A program made the translations under genes and the position numbers. A stretch of 64,000 nucleotides of DNA from Methylobacterium sp. DB0501 (lineage in GTDB: Bacteria > Pseudomonadota > Alphaproteobacteria > Rhizobiales > Beijerinckiaceae), in assembly GCF_011043735.1 (NCBI RefSeq), contig NZ_JAAKGV010000006.1:1-64000 (forward strand), read 5' to 3'. The notes under the pieces were generated by a model, which was not told where the DNA came from, did no database searches, and was given only the letters and a program-made list of their open reading frames with translations. Below are positions 54,646 through 64,000 of the stretch, one piece after another. Within the stretch, counting starts at the first letter, position 1; each line of letters begins with the position of its first letter.

Positions 54646-55652
54646 AGGTGCTCACCTGCGACGAGCCGGGCCGCCTGCGGCTGACCGAGCGGCCGGAGCC
54701 GGTCCCGGCCGAGGGCGAGGCGCTGGTGCGCATCCGCCGGGTCGGGATCTGCGGCACGGATTTCCACATCTACCAGGGCAAGCACCCGTTCCTGCAATAC
54801 CCGCGGGTGATGGGCCACGAGCTGTCGGGCACGATCGCGCGGGCGCCCGCCGGCAGCGATCTCCAGGCGGGCCAGAACTGCTACATCGTGCCCTACCTGT
54901 CCTGCGGCACCTGCGTCGCCTGCCGCAAGGGCGTGACCAATGCCTGCCAGAACATCTCCGTGCTCGGCGTCCATTGCGACGGCGGCATGGCGGAACTCAT
55001 CAGCGTGCCGGCGCGGAACGTCGTCCCGGTCGGCGAGACGCCGCTCGACGACGCCGCGATGATCGAGTTCCTGGCGATCGGCGCCCACGGGGTGAAGCGC
55101 GGCGGGATCACCGCCCACGATCGGGTGCTGGTGGTCGGCTCGGGCCCGATCGGCATGTCGGCGGTGATCTTCGCGAAGGCGCGCGGCGCCCACGTCACGG
55201 TGATGGACCTGCGCGAGGACCGGCTGGCCTTCACGAAAGGCGCGCTCGGCGCCGACGCCGTGTTGACGGCCGACGACGGGGCCGAGGCGAAGGCCGGGGC
55301 CGCCACGTCCGGCGATTTCTACGATTGCGTGATCGACTGCACCGGCAACCGCGCCGCGATGCAGCGCGGCTTCGGCTTCGTCGGCCATGGCGGCCGCTAC
55401 GTGCTGGTGAGCGTGGTGCGCGACGACATCGTGTTCTCGGACCCCGAATTCCACAAGCGCGAGACCACGCTGTTTGCCAGCCGCAACGCCCAAGCGGACG
55501 ACTTCGCCGAGGTGGTGCGCCAGATGCAGGCCGGCCGGGTGCCGACGGAAGCCCTGCGCACCCATCGCGGCCCGCTGGCGGAGGGGCCGGCGCTGTTCCG
55601 CGACTGGCTGCGGCCGGAGGCGGGGGTCGTCAAGGCGATCTTGGAGCTGTGA
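54642..55652 (+). CDS. Zinc-dependent alcohol dehydrogenase, sugar-acid type (L-galactonate/L-gulonate 5-dehydrogenase-like)
   Basis: A 336-residue medium-chain dehydrogenase. Catalytic zinc ligands are in GICGTDFH and GHELSG; the structural zinc site has four cysteines in YLSCGTCVACRKGVTNAC; the Rossmann motif is VVGSGPIGMSAV. The sequence resembles the YjjN-like group that oxidises L-galactonate to tagaturonate, which would fit its translational coupling to a tagaturonate-type reductase. The exact substrate is inference. Confidence 0.85.
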   Translation: MKVLTCDEPGRLRLTERPEPVPAEGEALVRIRRVGICGTDFHIYQGKHPFLQYPRVMGHELSGTIARAPAGSDLQAGQNCYIVPYLSCGTCVACRKGVTNACQNISVLGVHCDGGMAELISVPARNVVPVGETPLDDAAMIEFLAIGAHGVKRGGITAHDRVLVVGSGPIGMSAVIFAKARGAHVTVMDLREDRLAFTKGALGADAVLTADDGAEAKAGAATSGDFYDCVIDCTGNRAAMQRGFGFVGHGGRYVLVSVVRDDIVFSDPEFHKRETTLFASRNAQADDFAEVVRQMQAGRVPTEALRTHRGPLAEGPALFRDWLRPEAGVVKAILEL

Positions 55653-55768
55653 GGCGGGGCGGGGCGATCCGCCAACCGGGAAGGCGCGGGTTTCCCCTCT
55701 CCCCATAGGCGGGGAGAGGCGACGGTCCGCGCCGGTCCCGATCCGGGGACGGCCCTCCGGCACGCGGA

Positions 55769-57430
55769 TCACGGATTCACCCGGACCCCGACCAGATACG
55801 TATCCGAATGATAGCTCGACCCGATCGCAGTGCTCTTCAGCAATTCGCGGGCGTAGCTGGCGCGGATGCCGAGCCAGCGGTTGAGGCGGTAATCGAGCTT
55901 GACGCCGGCGCTGTAGCCCTGCTCGCGGATGCTGGTGCCCTGGTAGTCGTTGTTGACCAGCGTCCCGGTCAGCGTCAGGCGCAGGTTGCGGCGCAGGTCG
56001 TGGGTGACCTCGCCGACGAGGGTGCGGGTGAGGATGCCGCTGGCGCCCGGCACGATGGTCTCGATCACGCCGGTCGCGGCGCCGAGCCGGACCGAGGTGA
56101 GCGCGGTCGCCGCCCAGGTCACCGAGCCGTCGACGACCGGGCCGGTGATGTCGCGAAGCCGCGGGTCGGCGTAATGGCGCGACAGGTAGCCGGCCGAGAC
56201 CTCGCCGGTGAGGAGCCGGCTGAACTCGAAGCTCGAGCCGCCGCGCACCGTGACGCCGTCCGAGTCGCGGCGCAGGCCGAACTGGTCGACCGCGAAGTCG
56301 TGGATCCGGGTATCGACCAGGGTGTCGACGAAGGGGGTGAAGCCGGGGCGGATCTCGTAGCCGGTGCGCAGGCGCAGGCCGAACTGGTTGGCGTTGCGGT
56401 CGTCCTGGCGCAGGAACGTGCCGTCGGAGAGCTGCGCGTTCTCGAAGGTCTGGCGGTCGACGAGGCCCGCCACCGTCACCTGCAGCCGGTTGAAATTCTG
56501 CGTCACCCCGACGGTGCCGCCGTAGGTCGCGACGAGGGGCCGGTCGCGGACCTGGGCGTTGAGATCCGGGCTGCCGGCGCGCTGGGTCGAGATCGCGTAG
56601 CGGCCCTCGACATCGACCTTGGTGTCGCGGGCGACGTCGAGGCGCAGCCGCATCGCGCCGTCGCCGTCCGGCCGGTCGGCGTTGCGGTTGTCCGGATAGG
56701 TCAGGTAGCCGAAGCGCAGGTCGCCGGTGAGCGAATGGGCCGACCAGTCGCTGTCGACCCGCAGCTCGCCCTGGCTGCGCAGGGCCATCGAGCCGCGACG
56801 GAGGATCGAGCGGTCGGGATTCGAATCGTAGCCGACGCTCTGCTGCAGGGCCGGGAACAGGGTCAGGCCGCCGACCCGGATGCCGAGCGGCGCGTAGGGG
56901 TCGAGCGGGTCGAGCGGCCGCCGGCGCAGGAGCGGCGCCGCCCCGGCGATGTCGGGCAGCCCCGAGACCGGGATCTGCACCGTCGGGCGCAGGCGCAGGT
57001 CGTCGGCGGTGCCCTGCCGGATCGCCTGGCGGGTGATGGCGGTGGTGGGCGGACGGGTCCGCCGCTGCGGCAGCGTGCGTGGCCGGGTGCCGGCGCGGGC
57101 GATGCCCCCTGCGCGGAGCAGGCCGCCCTGGAGAACCGGGTTGGCGCCGCGCAGCGCGAAGGTGCCGGGGTCCTGGCCGCCCGGGAGCGGGCCGGCGAGG
57201 CCGGACTCGGCCGCCTGCGCGAGGGAACCGGGCTGGCCCGCGTTCTGGGCTCCTCCCAGGGCCTGGGCTCCTGCCAGGGTCTGGGCTCCTGCCGGACCCG
57301 CGGCGAGGAGGGAGGCGGCCAGCGCCAGGGCCGGGAAACCGGGCCCGGCCTGTCCGGGTGTTCGCCGCTCGTCCGCCACGGGCCTGCCGCTCCGCTCCGC
57401 CGGGGCCCGCCGGGAACGCCGGACCGTCAT
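55769..57430 (-). CDS. Outer-membrane beta-barrel protein (putative beta-barrel porin 2 type)
   Basis: A 553-residue protein. After a long basic N-region comes a signal peptide (ALALAASLLAAGPAGAQ) and a Gly/Ala/Gln-rich linker with GAQALGGAQNAG repeats, then about 350 residues of amphipathic strands from VGGLTLFPALQQSVGYDSNP to YLVGVRVNP. The GYDSNP segment and overall design match the BBP2-like barrels often found near exopolysaccharide genes. A start further in, close to the signal peptide, is possible, but no ATG fits. Confidence 0.78.
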   Translation of the reverse strand: MTVRRSRRAPAERSGRPVADERRTPGQAGPGFPALALAASLLAAGPAGAQTLAGAQALGGAQNAGQPGSLAQAAESGLAGPLPGGQDPGTFALRGANPVLQGGLLRAGGIARAGTRPRTLPQRRTRPPTTAITRQAIRQGTADDLRLRPTVQIPVSGLPDIAGAAPLLRRRPLDPLDPYAPLGIRVGGLTLFPALQQSVGYDSNPDRSILRRGSMALRSQGELRVDSDWSAHSLTGDLRFGYLTYPDNRNADRPDGDGAMRLRLDVARDTKVDVEGRYAISTQRAGSPDLNAQVRDRPLVATYGGTVGVTQNFNRLQVTVAGLVDRQTFENAQLSDGTFLRQDDRNANQFGLRLRTGYEIRPGFTPFVDTLVDTRIHDFAVDQFGLRRDSDGVTVRGGSSFEFSRLLTGEVSAGYLSRHYADPRLRDITGPVVDGSVTWAATALTSVRLGAATGVIETIVPGASGILTRTLVGEVTHDLRRNLRLTLTGTLVNNDYQGTSIREQGYSAGVKLDYRLNRWLGIRASYARELLKSTAIGSSYHSDTYLVGVRVNP

Positions 57431-57496
57431 GGTTAAGAGCGGTACAACGGTCAGGGTTAAGTCCCCGTAACTGACGCCGGGATAGGGCGTCCCGCC

Positions 57497-58045
57497 TCAG
57501 GAGTCCGGCGGCGCCCCGTCCCCGGGGCCGAGCGCCCGCTGCATCAGCACCGTGTCGAGCCAGGTGCCGTGCTTCCAGCCCACCGACCGCAGCACCCCGA
57601 CGTGTCGGAAGCCGAGGGCGGCGTGCAGGCCGATCGAGGCGGCGTTGTCGGAATCGCCGATCACCGCCACCATCTGGCGAAAGCCGCCTTCGGTCGCCGC
57701 CGCGATCAGGCCCGCGAGGAGGCGCCGGCCGAGGCCGCGCCCGGCCTGGTCCGGCCGCACGTAGACGGAGGTCTCCACGGTGCCGCGATAGGCCGGCCGG
57801 GTCCGGTAGGGGCCGGCATAGGCGTAGGCCACGACCTCGCCCGCCCGCTCGGCCACGAGATACGGGTGGCCGCCGTCGACGAGCGCCGCGCGGCGCCGGC
57901 CCATCTCGGCCACGTCCGGCGGGTCGAGCTCGAACGAGGCCCGGCCGGTGGCGACCGCGTGGGCGTAGATCGCCGTCACCGCCGGCAGGTCGGCCTCTCC
58001 GCAAGGCCGCAGGATCACCGCACCGTCATCCGCCATCGCCCTCAT
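57497..58045 (-). CDS. GNAT acetyltransferase, phosphinothricin acetyltransferase-like
   Basis: A 182-residue enzyme. VILRPCGEADLPAVTAIYAHAV, GRASFEL, YAYAGPYRTRPAYRGTVETSVYV and the CoA loop PDQAGRGLGRRLL follow the Bar/Pat/YncA family, which acetylates amino-acid analogues such as phosphinothricin or methionine sulfone. Start ATG 58045 or the ATG at 58036 both fit. It is divergent from mutL with about 77 bp between. Confidence 0.88.
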   Translation of the reverse strand: MRAMADDGAVILRPCGEADLPAVTAIYAHAVATGRASFELDPPDVAEMGRRRAALVDGGHPYLVAERAGEVVAYAYAGPYRTRPAYRGTVETSVYVRPDQAGRGLGRRLLAGLIAAATEGGFRQMVAVIGDSDNAASIGLHAALGFRHVGVLRSVGWKHGTWLDTVLMQRALGPGDGAPPDS

Positions 58046-58122
58046 CCCCGTCCGGACACTTGTGGTGGACATGCGGTCGCCCGCACCTTCTGGGGCGGCC
58101 GGCAAAACCTTATATTCCCGTC

Positions 58123-60096
<1,974 letters not shown>

Positions 60097-60158
60097 GCGG
60101 CCTGTCGGCCTTCGCCCCGCTCGCGTAGGACCGGGCGATCCTTCCCGGGAGACCCGGC

Positions 60159-60995
60159 ATGCCTGTCGCGCGGCGCGGCGCGCTCATCGATCTCGACGGC
60201 TACGAGCGCCTCTGCGCGGAGGCTGCGGACGGGGAGCGGCTCGAATACATCGACGGCGAAGCCTTTCGCATGACGGTCGGCGGCTCGACCGCCCATCACG
60301 CCCTCACGCGCCGCCTCGACGCCCTGATCGCCGGGCGCATCGCCCCCGGCCGTCCCTGCGCGTCGTTCCACGAGACGATGCGGCTCGACGCCGGCACGGC
60401 GCGGTTCTAACCGGACGTCTTCGTCGCCCGTGACGGCTCTGTCGCGCCCGATCCGGATACCCGGGGCGTGGCCTCGGCCGCCGTCATCCTGGCGGTGCTG
60501 TCGCCCTCGACCGAACGGCACGACCACGGGCGCACGTGGCTCGCCTACCAGGCCCTGCCGGAGCTCCGGCACTTCGTGCTCGTGGCCCAGGACCAGCGCC
60601 GGGTCGAGGCCTACCGCCGCGAGAGCGCCGGGTGGCGCCACGAACTCCTCCCGGCGCCGGACGCCGTGCTCCGGCTCGACGCGGTCGGGGTCGGGGTCGG
60701 GGTCGGGGTCGATGAGACCTACGGCGTCGTCCCGGTGCTCGCCGCGGCGAGCGACGCGCGCGCAATCCGCGCCACCTTCGGCCCGGCCGAGGTCGTACGC
60801 ATCGCCGGCCTGAAAGGACTGCCGGCTTCCCGCGAGGTGGAGACCCTCGTCGCGCAAATGGAGGCCGAGGAATGCGCGGCGGCGGTCGCGGCCCTCGTCG
60901 GCTCGAGCGGCCCGCCGGCGAAGGAGCAGGGCCGGGCCGTCCTGCCGGAGCGGCTGCGGGACGGGCTGGAGACGGTCCGGGGCGGGATGCCCTAG
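60159..60995 (+). pseudogene. Uma2 family restriction-endonuclease-like protein, broken by an in-frame stop
   Basis: Uma2 sequence runs from MPVARRGALIDLDGYERLC through RLEYIDGEAFRMTVGG to MRLDAGTARF, where a TAA stop occurs at 60408-60410. The same frame then continues with PDVFVARD, ASAAVILAVLSPSTERHDHG and ELRHFVLVAQDQRRVEAYRR, the expected second half. In homologues the position before PDV is usually Tyr, so one base change (TAC or TAT to TAA) explains the break. The C-terminal 90 residues after a GVGVGVG stretch are beyond the family. Confidence 0.82.
60687..60710 (+). repeat. Four GGGGTC units, potential G-quadruplex
   Basis: Four runs of GGGG at 60687-60690, 60693-60696, 60699-60702 and 60705-60708, each separated by TC. 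Encodes the GVGVGVG stretch in the Uma2 remnant. Short equal loops are ideal for a stable quadruplex, and the array is prone to slippage. Confidence 0.85.
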
Positions 60996-61328
60996 AGCCG
61001 AGCCGGGCTTGACGCCTGCGAGCGTCGCCCTGCTCGCGGTGCTCCGGGATGGCGGGCAAGCCCCGCCACCCCGGCCGAGCCGCCGCAGCACTATTCAGTA
61101 CAGCGGCACGATGCCCCGATTCCGTTACAATGGGGCATCCTGTATAGGGAGCGTGAGCGGGCATGAAAGTCCGCCTCCCTCCTTGGGCCAGCCTCTCCTT
61201 CGACGGATCCGGACGGCGCGCGACGCCGCCAGCCGGGCCGGTTGCTCGCGGCCGACGTCCCCGCGCCCGCCCACGAAGCCGGCGCGAAGTCCGGCGCGGA
61301 CACGAAATCCCGCACGAGGAGATGCCCC
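60996..61328. other. Upstream region of aqpZ
   Basis: 333 bp. Besides the hairpin at 61099-61144 I see no other structure or gene. The frame is open upstream of aqpZ but that part lacks hydrophobic character. Confidence 0.45.
61099..61144 (+). promoter_or_regulatory. Stem-loop upstream of aquaporin gene
   Basis: Perfect inner arms gatgcccc (61110-61117) and ggggcatc (61132-61139) with loop gattccgttacaat, extended outward by tacag/ctgta after an internal loop. It lies about 190 bp before the aqpZ start and could be a leader structure or a terminator for the preceding pseudogene. Confidence 0.45.
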
Positions 61329-62063
61329 ATGGACATGCGCAAATGCACCGCCGAGGCGATCGGCACCTTCTGGCTCACCTTCGGCGGCTGCGGCAGCGCC
61401 GTCGTCGCGGCGGCCTTCCCGGAGCTCGGGATCGGATTTGTCGGCGTCGCCCTGGCCTTTGGCCTCACGGTGGTCACCATGGCCTACGCCATCGGCCACA
61501 TCTCCGGCTGCCACCTCAACCCGGCGGTGACGATCGGGCTCGCGGCGGGGCGGCGCTTCCCGGGCCGGGAGGTCGGCCCCTACATCGCCGCCCAGCTCGT
61601 CGGCGCCGTCGCGGCCGCCGGCCTGCTCTACGTCATCGCCTCCGGCGCGCCGGGCTTCGACCTCGCCAAGGGTTTCGCCGCCAACGGCTACGGCGAGCAC
61701 TCGCCCGGCCAATACTCCGTGATGTCCTGCTTCCTCGCCGAGGTGGTGCTGACCCTGATGTTCCTGTTCGTGATCATGGGGGCGACCCACGGCAAGGCGC
61801 CGGTGGGCTTCGCGCCGCTGGCGATCGGGCTGTGCCTGACCCTCGTCCACCTGGTCGGCATCCCGATCACCAACCTGTCGGTCAATCCGGCCCGCAGCAC
61901 GGGACCGGCCCTGATCGCCGGCGGCTGGGCGCTGGGGCAGCTCTGGCTGTTCTGGGTCGCGCCGATCATCGGCGGCGCGCTCGGCGGCATCCTGTACCGC
62001 TGGCTGAGCGAGGAGCCCTCGGCCCAGGTCACCGGCCTGTCGAAGGCCGCCGCGACGCCCTGA
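61329..62063 (+). CDS. aqpZ: Aquaporin Z
   Basis: A 244-residue six-helix water channel. Both NPA boxes are present ([14 protein letters not shown] and [14 protein letters not shown]), and the selectivity residues fit a water-specific channel: Phe in the second helix region (ALAFGLTVV), His in VHLVG, Arg after the second NPA. A GAGGAG site precedes ATG 61329; longer upstream frames lack hydrophobicity. Monocistronic. Confidence 0.96.
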   Translation: MDMRKCTAEAIGTFWLTFGGCGSAVVAAAFPELGIGFVGVALAFGLTVVTMAYAIGHISGCHLNPAVTIGLAAGRRFPGREVGPYIAAQLVGAVAAAGLLYVIASGAPGFDLAKGFAANGYGEHSPGQYSVMSCFLAEVVLTLMFLFVIMGATHGKAPVGFAPLAIGLCLTLVHLVGIPITNLSVNPARSTGPALIAGGWALGQLWLFWVAPIIGGALGGILYRWLSEEPSAQVTGLSKAAATP

Positions 62064-62477
62064 CTGCGGGTCACGCCGGTCTGCGGGCAGCCCGCGACCG
62101 GCGCCGCAGCACCGGCTTTCGGGGCGCCGGGCGCCGGCGGCCTCACCCGGCCGGGGCGGGGGAGGATCCGGCGCGTCCCCCGTTCGGAGTAGGGCGCTCC
62201 GCCGGAGGAGGGAGGGGCGGCGGAGAAGCCTCCTCCGAAGGACCGGGACGGCGGCCGAACGGGCGAAGCCCGCCTCCGCCGCCCGGGCGGACGGGGGCGG
62301 TCCTTACGCCGTTCCGCGGCGTTCCGGCCCGGGACGGGGCGGACGTACCCTGTCGGTGTCACGGGTGGATGCGGGATCGTTCGAGCCTGCACCCACCCGC
62401 GGCGGCCACCAGCACCCGCGGGGGAGCCGCCGAATCCGAAGGTCCCCCGCCGCGGTCGAGCCGAAGAGAGCGCGATC
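62064..62477. other. Intergenic region between aqpZ and the Wzz-like gene
   Basis: 414 bp, GC-rich, with several small inverted repeats (for example around 62120-62200) but no gene or clear regulatory motif that I can name. Confidence 0.45.
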
Positions 62478-64000
62478 TTGCTGAACAACCCGATCTGGAC
62501 CGATCCGGCCCTGGCCCCGCGCCTGCGGGAGGACCCGCCGGAGACCCGCAGCCTCGAGGTCCGCGACATCCTCGCGTTCCTGCGCCGGCGCCGCGCCCGC
62601 ATCCTCGCCTGCGCCCTCGCGGGGGCGGCGCTCGGCGCCCTCTACGCTCTTGCGGCGACGCCGGTCTACACGGCGCGGGCGCAGCTGGTGATCGATTCCA
62701 AGATGCCGCCGCTCTTCGCCGAGCCGGGCGGCGAATCGCGCGTCACGATCGATAGCGGGCAGATCGCCAACCAGATCGCGATCCTGCGCTCCGAGAAGGT
62801 CGCCCGGATGGTGATCGACAAGCTCGGCCTGCGGGACGACCCGGAATTCGGCACCGCGACCCGGCTCCCGGGCGTCCTCGCCGCCGTGCAGGACCGGGTC
62901 GGCACGCTGATCGAGAAGGCCCGCGCCGCCTTCAAGGGCGCGACCGGGCGCGCCGAGGCGGAGGTCGACAGCGGCCTCGAGGCCGACCGGCGCCTGCTCG
63001 ACACCTTCGCGACCCGGCTCGACGTGCGCCGCTCCGGCCTGGCCTATGCCCTCGACATCACCTTCGCGGCCCGCGATCCGCAGAAGGCGGCCGACATCGT
63101 CAACGCCGTGGTCGAGCAGTTCCTGCGCGAGAAGATGGAGGCCCGGATCGAGGCCTCGCGCTACGCGACCGACTGGCTCAACGAGCGCGTCGACCGCTTC
63201 CGGACCCAGATGAACACGGCGATCCGCGCCGTGCAGGAATTCCGGGCCACCCACAATTACCGCATCCGGCGCGGCCGGCGCGACGACACGGATGCGCCGG
63301 TGGCGAGCGCCGGCGCGCAGATCGTGCCGCGCCCGCCCGCCGACGACGAGCCCGGCACGCTGGAGGAACTCGAATCCGCCGCCGAGACCTCGCGCAAGGT
63401 CTACGAGAGCCTGCTCGTGGTGCTGGCCGAGGCGGTGCAGCGGCAGAGCGCGCCGGTGGCCGATTCCCGGGTCATCACCGCGGCGACGCGGCCGCTGTTC
63501 CGCTCCAATCCCGGCCTGCGGCTGACGATGCCGGCCGGGGCCGTCGCCGGCGCCGGCCTGTTCGTCGCCGCCGGGCTCGCCGGCCTGCTGCTCGACGGAC
63601 GCGCCCGCTCCCGGCGCCAGGTCCGGGCGGCGACCGGGCGGGACTGCCTCGGCTGGATCCCGGCAGGGCCGGACGGGCCGCGCCGCGGCCTCACAGACGA
63701 GGCGCGGACCTGCGCGGGGCTCGCCGAGGGCCTGCAATGGACCCGGCTGTCGCTGGCCGCGGCGAGCCACGCCGCGCCGCTGCGCACCATCGGCCTCACC
63801 GCGGCGGGGCGCACCTGCGGGCGCACCAAGGCGCTGGCGGCGATCGAGCTGGCACGGCTCTTCGCGGCCTCCGGCGCCCGCACCCTCGTCATCGACGCCG
63901 ATGCCGCCGATCCGGTCTCGCTCGACGCCCTCGGGACCGGGGACGGGATCGTCGCCGAGCTGCGCGGCTTCGGGCCGGTGGCGGCCGAACGCTGGCGCTC
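62478..64000 (+). CDS. Exopolysaccharide chain-length/export protein (GumC/Wzz with BY-kinase-like domain), cut by window end
   Basis: About 507 residues are visible. The Wzz domain opens with SLEVRDILAFLRRRRARILACALAGAALG (first membrane helix about residues 38-56) and VYTARAQLVIDS; a long periplasmic coiled region follows; the second helix is at AGAVAGAGLFVAAGLAGLLL (about 354-373). A kinase-like domain then begins, with TIGLTAAGRTCGRTKALAAI in place of a normal Walker A and LVIDADAADP as Walker A'. Start is probably TTG 62478 with GAAGAGAG upstream, as no ATG fits. It polymerises or exports surface polysaccharide. Confidence 0.85.
   Translation, partial: MLNNPIWTDPALAPRLREDPPETRSLEVRDILAFLRRRRARILACALAGAALGALYALAATPVYTARAQLVIDSKMPPLFAEPGGESRVTIDSGQIANQIAILRSEKVARMVIDKLGLRDDPEFGTATRLPGVLAAVQDRVGTLIEKARAAFKGATGRAEAEVDSGLEADRRLLDTFATRLDVRRSGLAYALDITFAARDPQKAADIVNAVVEQFLREKMEARIEASRYATDWLNERVDRFRTQMNTAIRAVQEFRATHNYRIRRGRRDDTDAPVASAGAQIVPRPPADDEPGTLEELESAAETSRKVYESLLVVLAEAVQRQSAPVADSRVITAATRPLFRSNPGLRLTMPAGAVAGAGLFVAAGLAGLLLDGRARSRRQVRAATGRDCLGWIPAGPDGPRRGLTDEARTCAGLAEGLQWTRLSLAAASHAAPLRTIGLTAAGRTCGRTKALAAIELARLFAASGARTLVIDADAADPVSLDALGTGDGIVAELRGFGPVAAERWR

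Overview
The window is high-GC (mostly G/C at third codon positions) alphaproteobacterial chromosome, most likely Methylobacterium or a close relative in the Hyphomicrobiales. The clues are the porin beginning with a KLVKSLLLGSAAGL-type signal peptide and an AADLPIKK mature start, a glycine-rich protein with two cold-shock domains, small secreted proteins of a Methylobacterium style, and intergenic palindromes built on a gccgcgcagcgg core. The genus call is inference from protein style, not from a marker gene. No rRNA, tRNA, CRISPR array, prophage or intact insertion sequence was recognised.

Left part (1-16.6 kb): a mannose-1-phosphate guanylyltransferase cut by the window edge, an MFS drug exporter, a DoxX protein, a PAS sensor protein, a NarL/FixJ regulator, an orphan periplasmic binding protein beside an AlgX/AlgJ-like SGNH protein, a MATE exporter with a MaoC dehydratase, a sugar O-acetyltransferase divergent from a TetR regulator, HtpG, a Crp/Fnr regulator and an unrecognised secreted protein on less GC-rich DNA. 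Middle part (16.9-45.7 kb): mostly housekeeping genes (Slt-type lytic transglycosylase, dapA, smpB, MsbA-like ABC exporter, EamA transporter, ppa, selO, ndk) plus a sensor kinase/peptide-binding-protein operon, a porin behind an AT-rich leader, a glutathione transferase, a molybdopterin oxidoreductase, and an arginase/ornithine cyclodeaminase operon (arginine to ornithine to proline) divergent from an Lrp/AsnC regulator.

The most unusual locus is 46.2-52.9 kb. Three tandem 141-bp genes on an exact 196-bp repeat encode 46-residue precursors. Each has a 15-residue double-glycine leader of colicin V length and anchor pattern, and a 31-residue core with six cysteines, seven prolines, four lysines and no acidic residue. 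The genes that follow on the same strand are a lipid A-type acyltransferase homologue that lacks the acidic residue of its HX4(D/E) motif, an HlyD-type membrane fusion protein, and an ABC exporter with an intact C39 peptidase (Cys26, His100, Asp116). A TolC-type outer-membrane protein is encoded convergently. Together they look like a complete type I export route for Cys/Pro-rich peptides, with possible lipid chemistry. No immunity gene or known tailoring enzyme was recognised.

Right part (53.4-64 kb): a hexuronate-type dehydrogenase pair, an outer-membrane beta-barrel protein, a GNAT acetyltransferase, mutL, a Uma2-family pseudogene broken by one in-frame stop, aquaporin Z, and the start of a Wzz/BY-kinase exopolysaccharide protein with a degenerate Walker A. 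The guanylyltransferase, the AlgX-like protein and the Wzz-like protein all suggest surface polysaccharide production.
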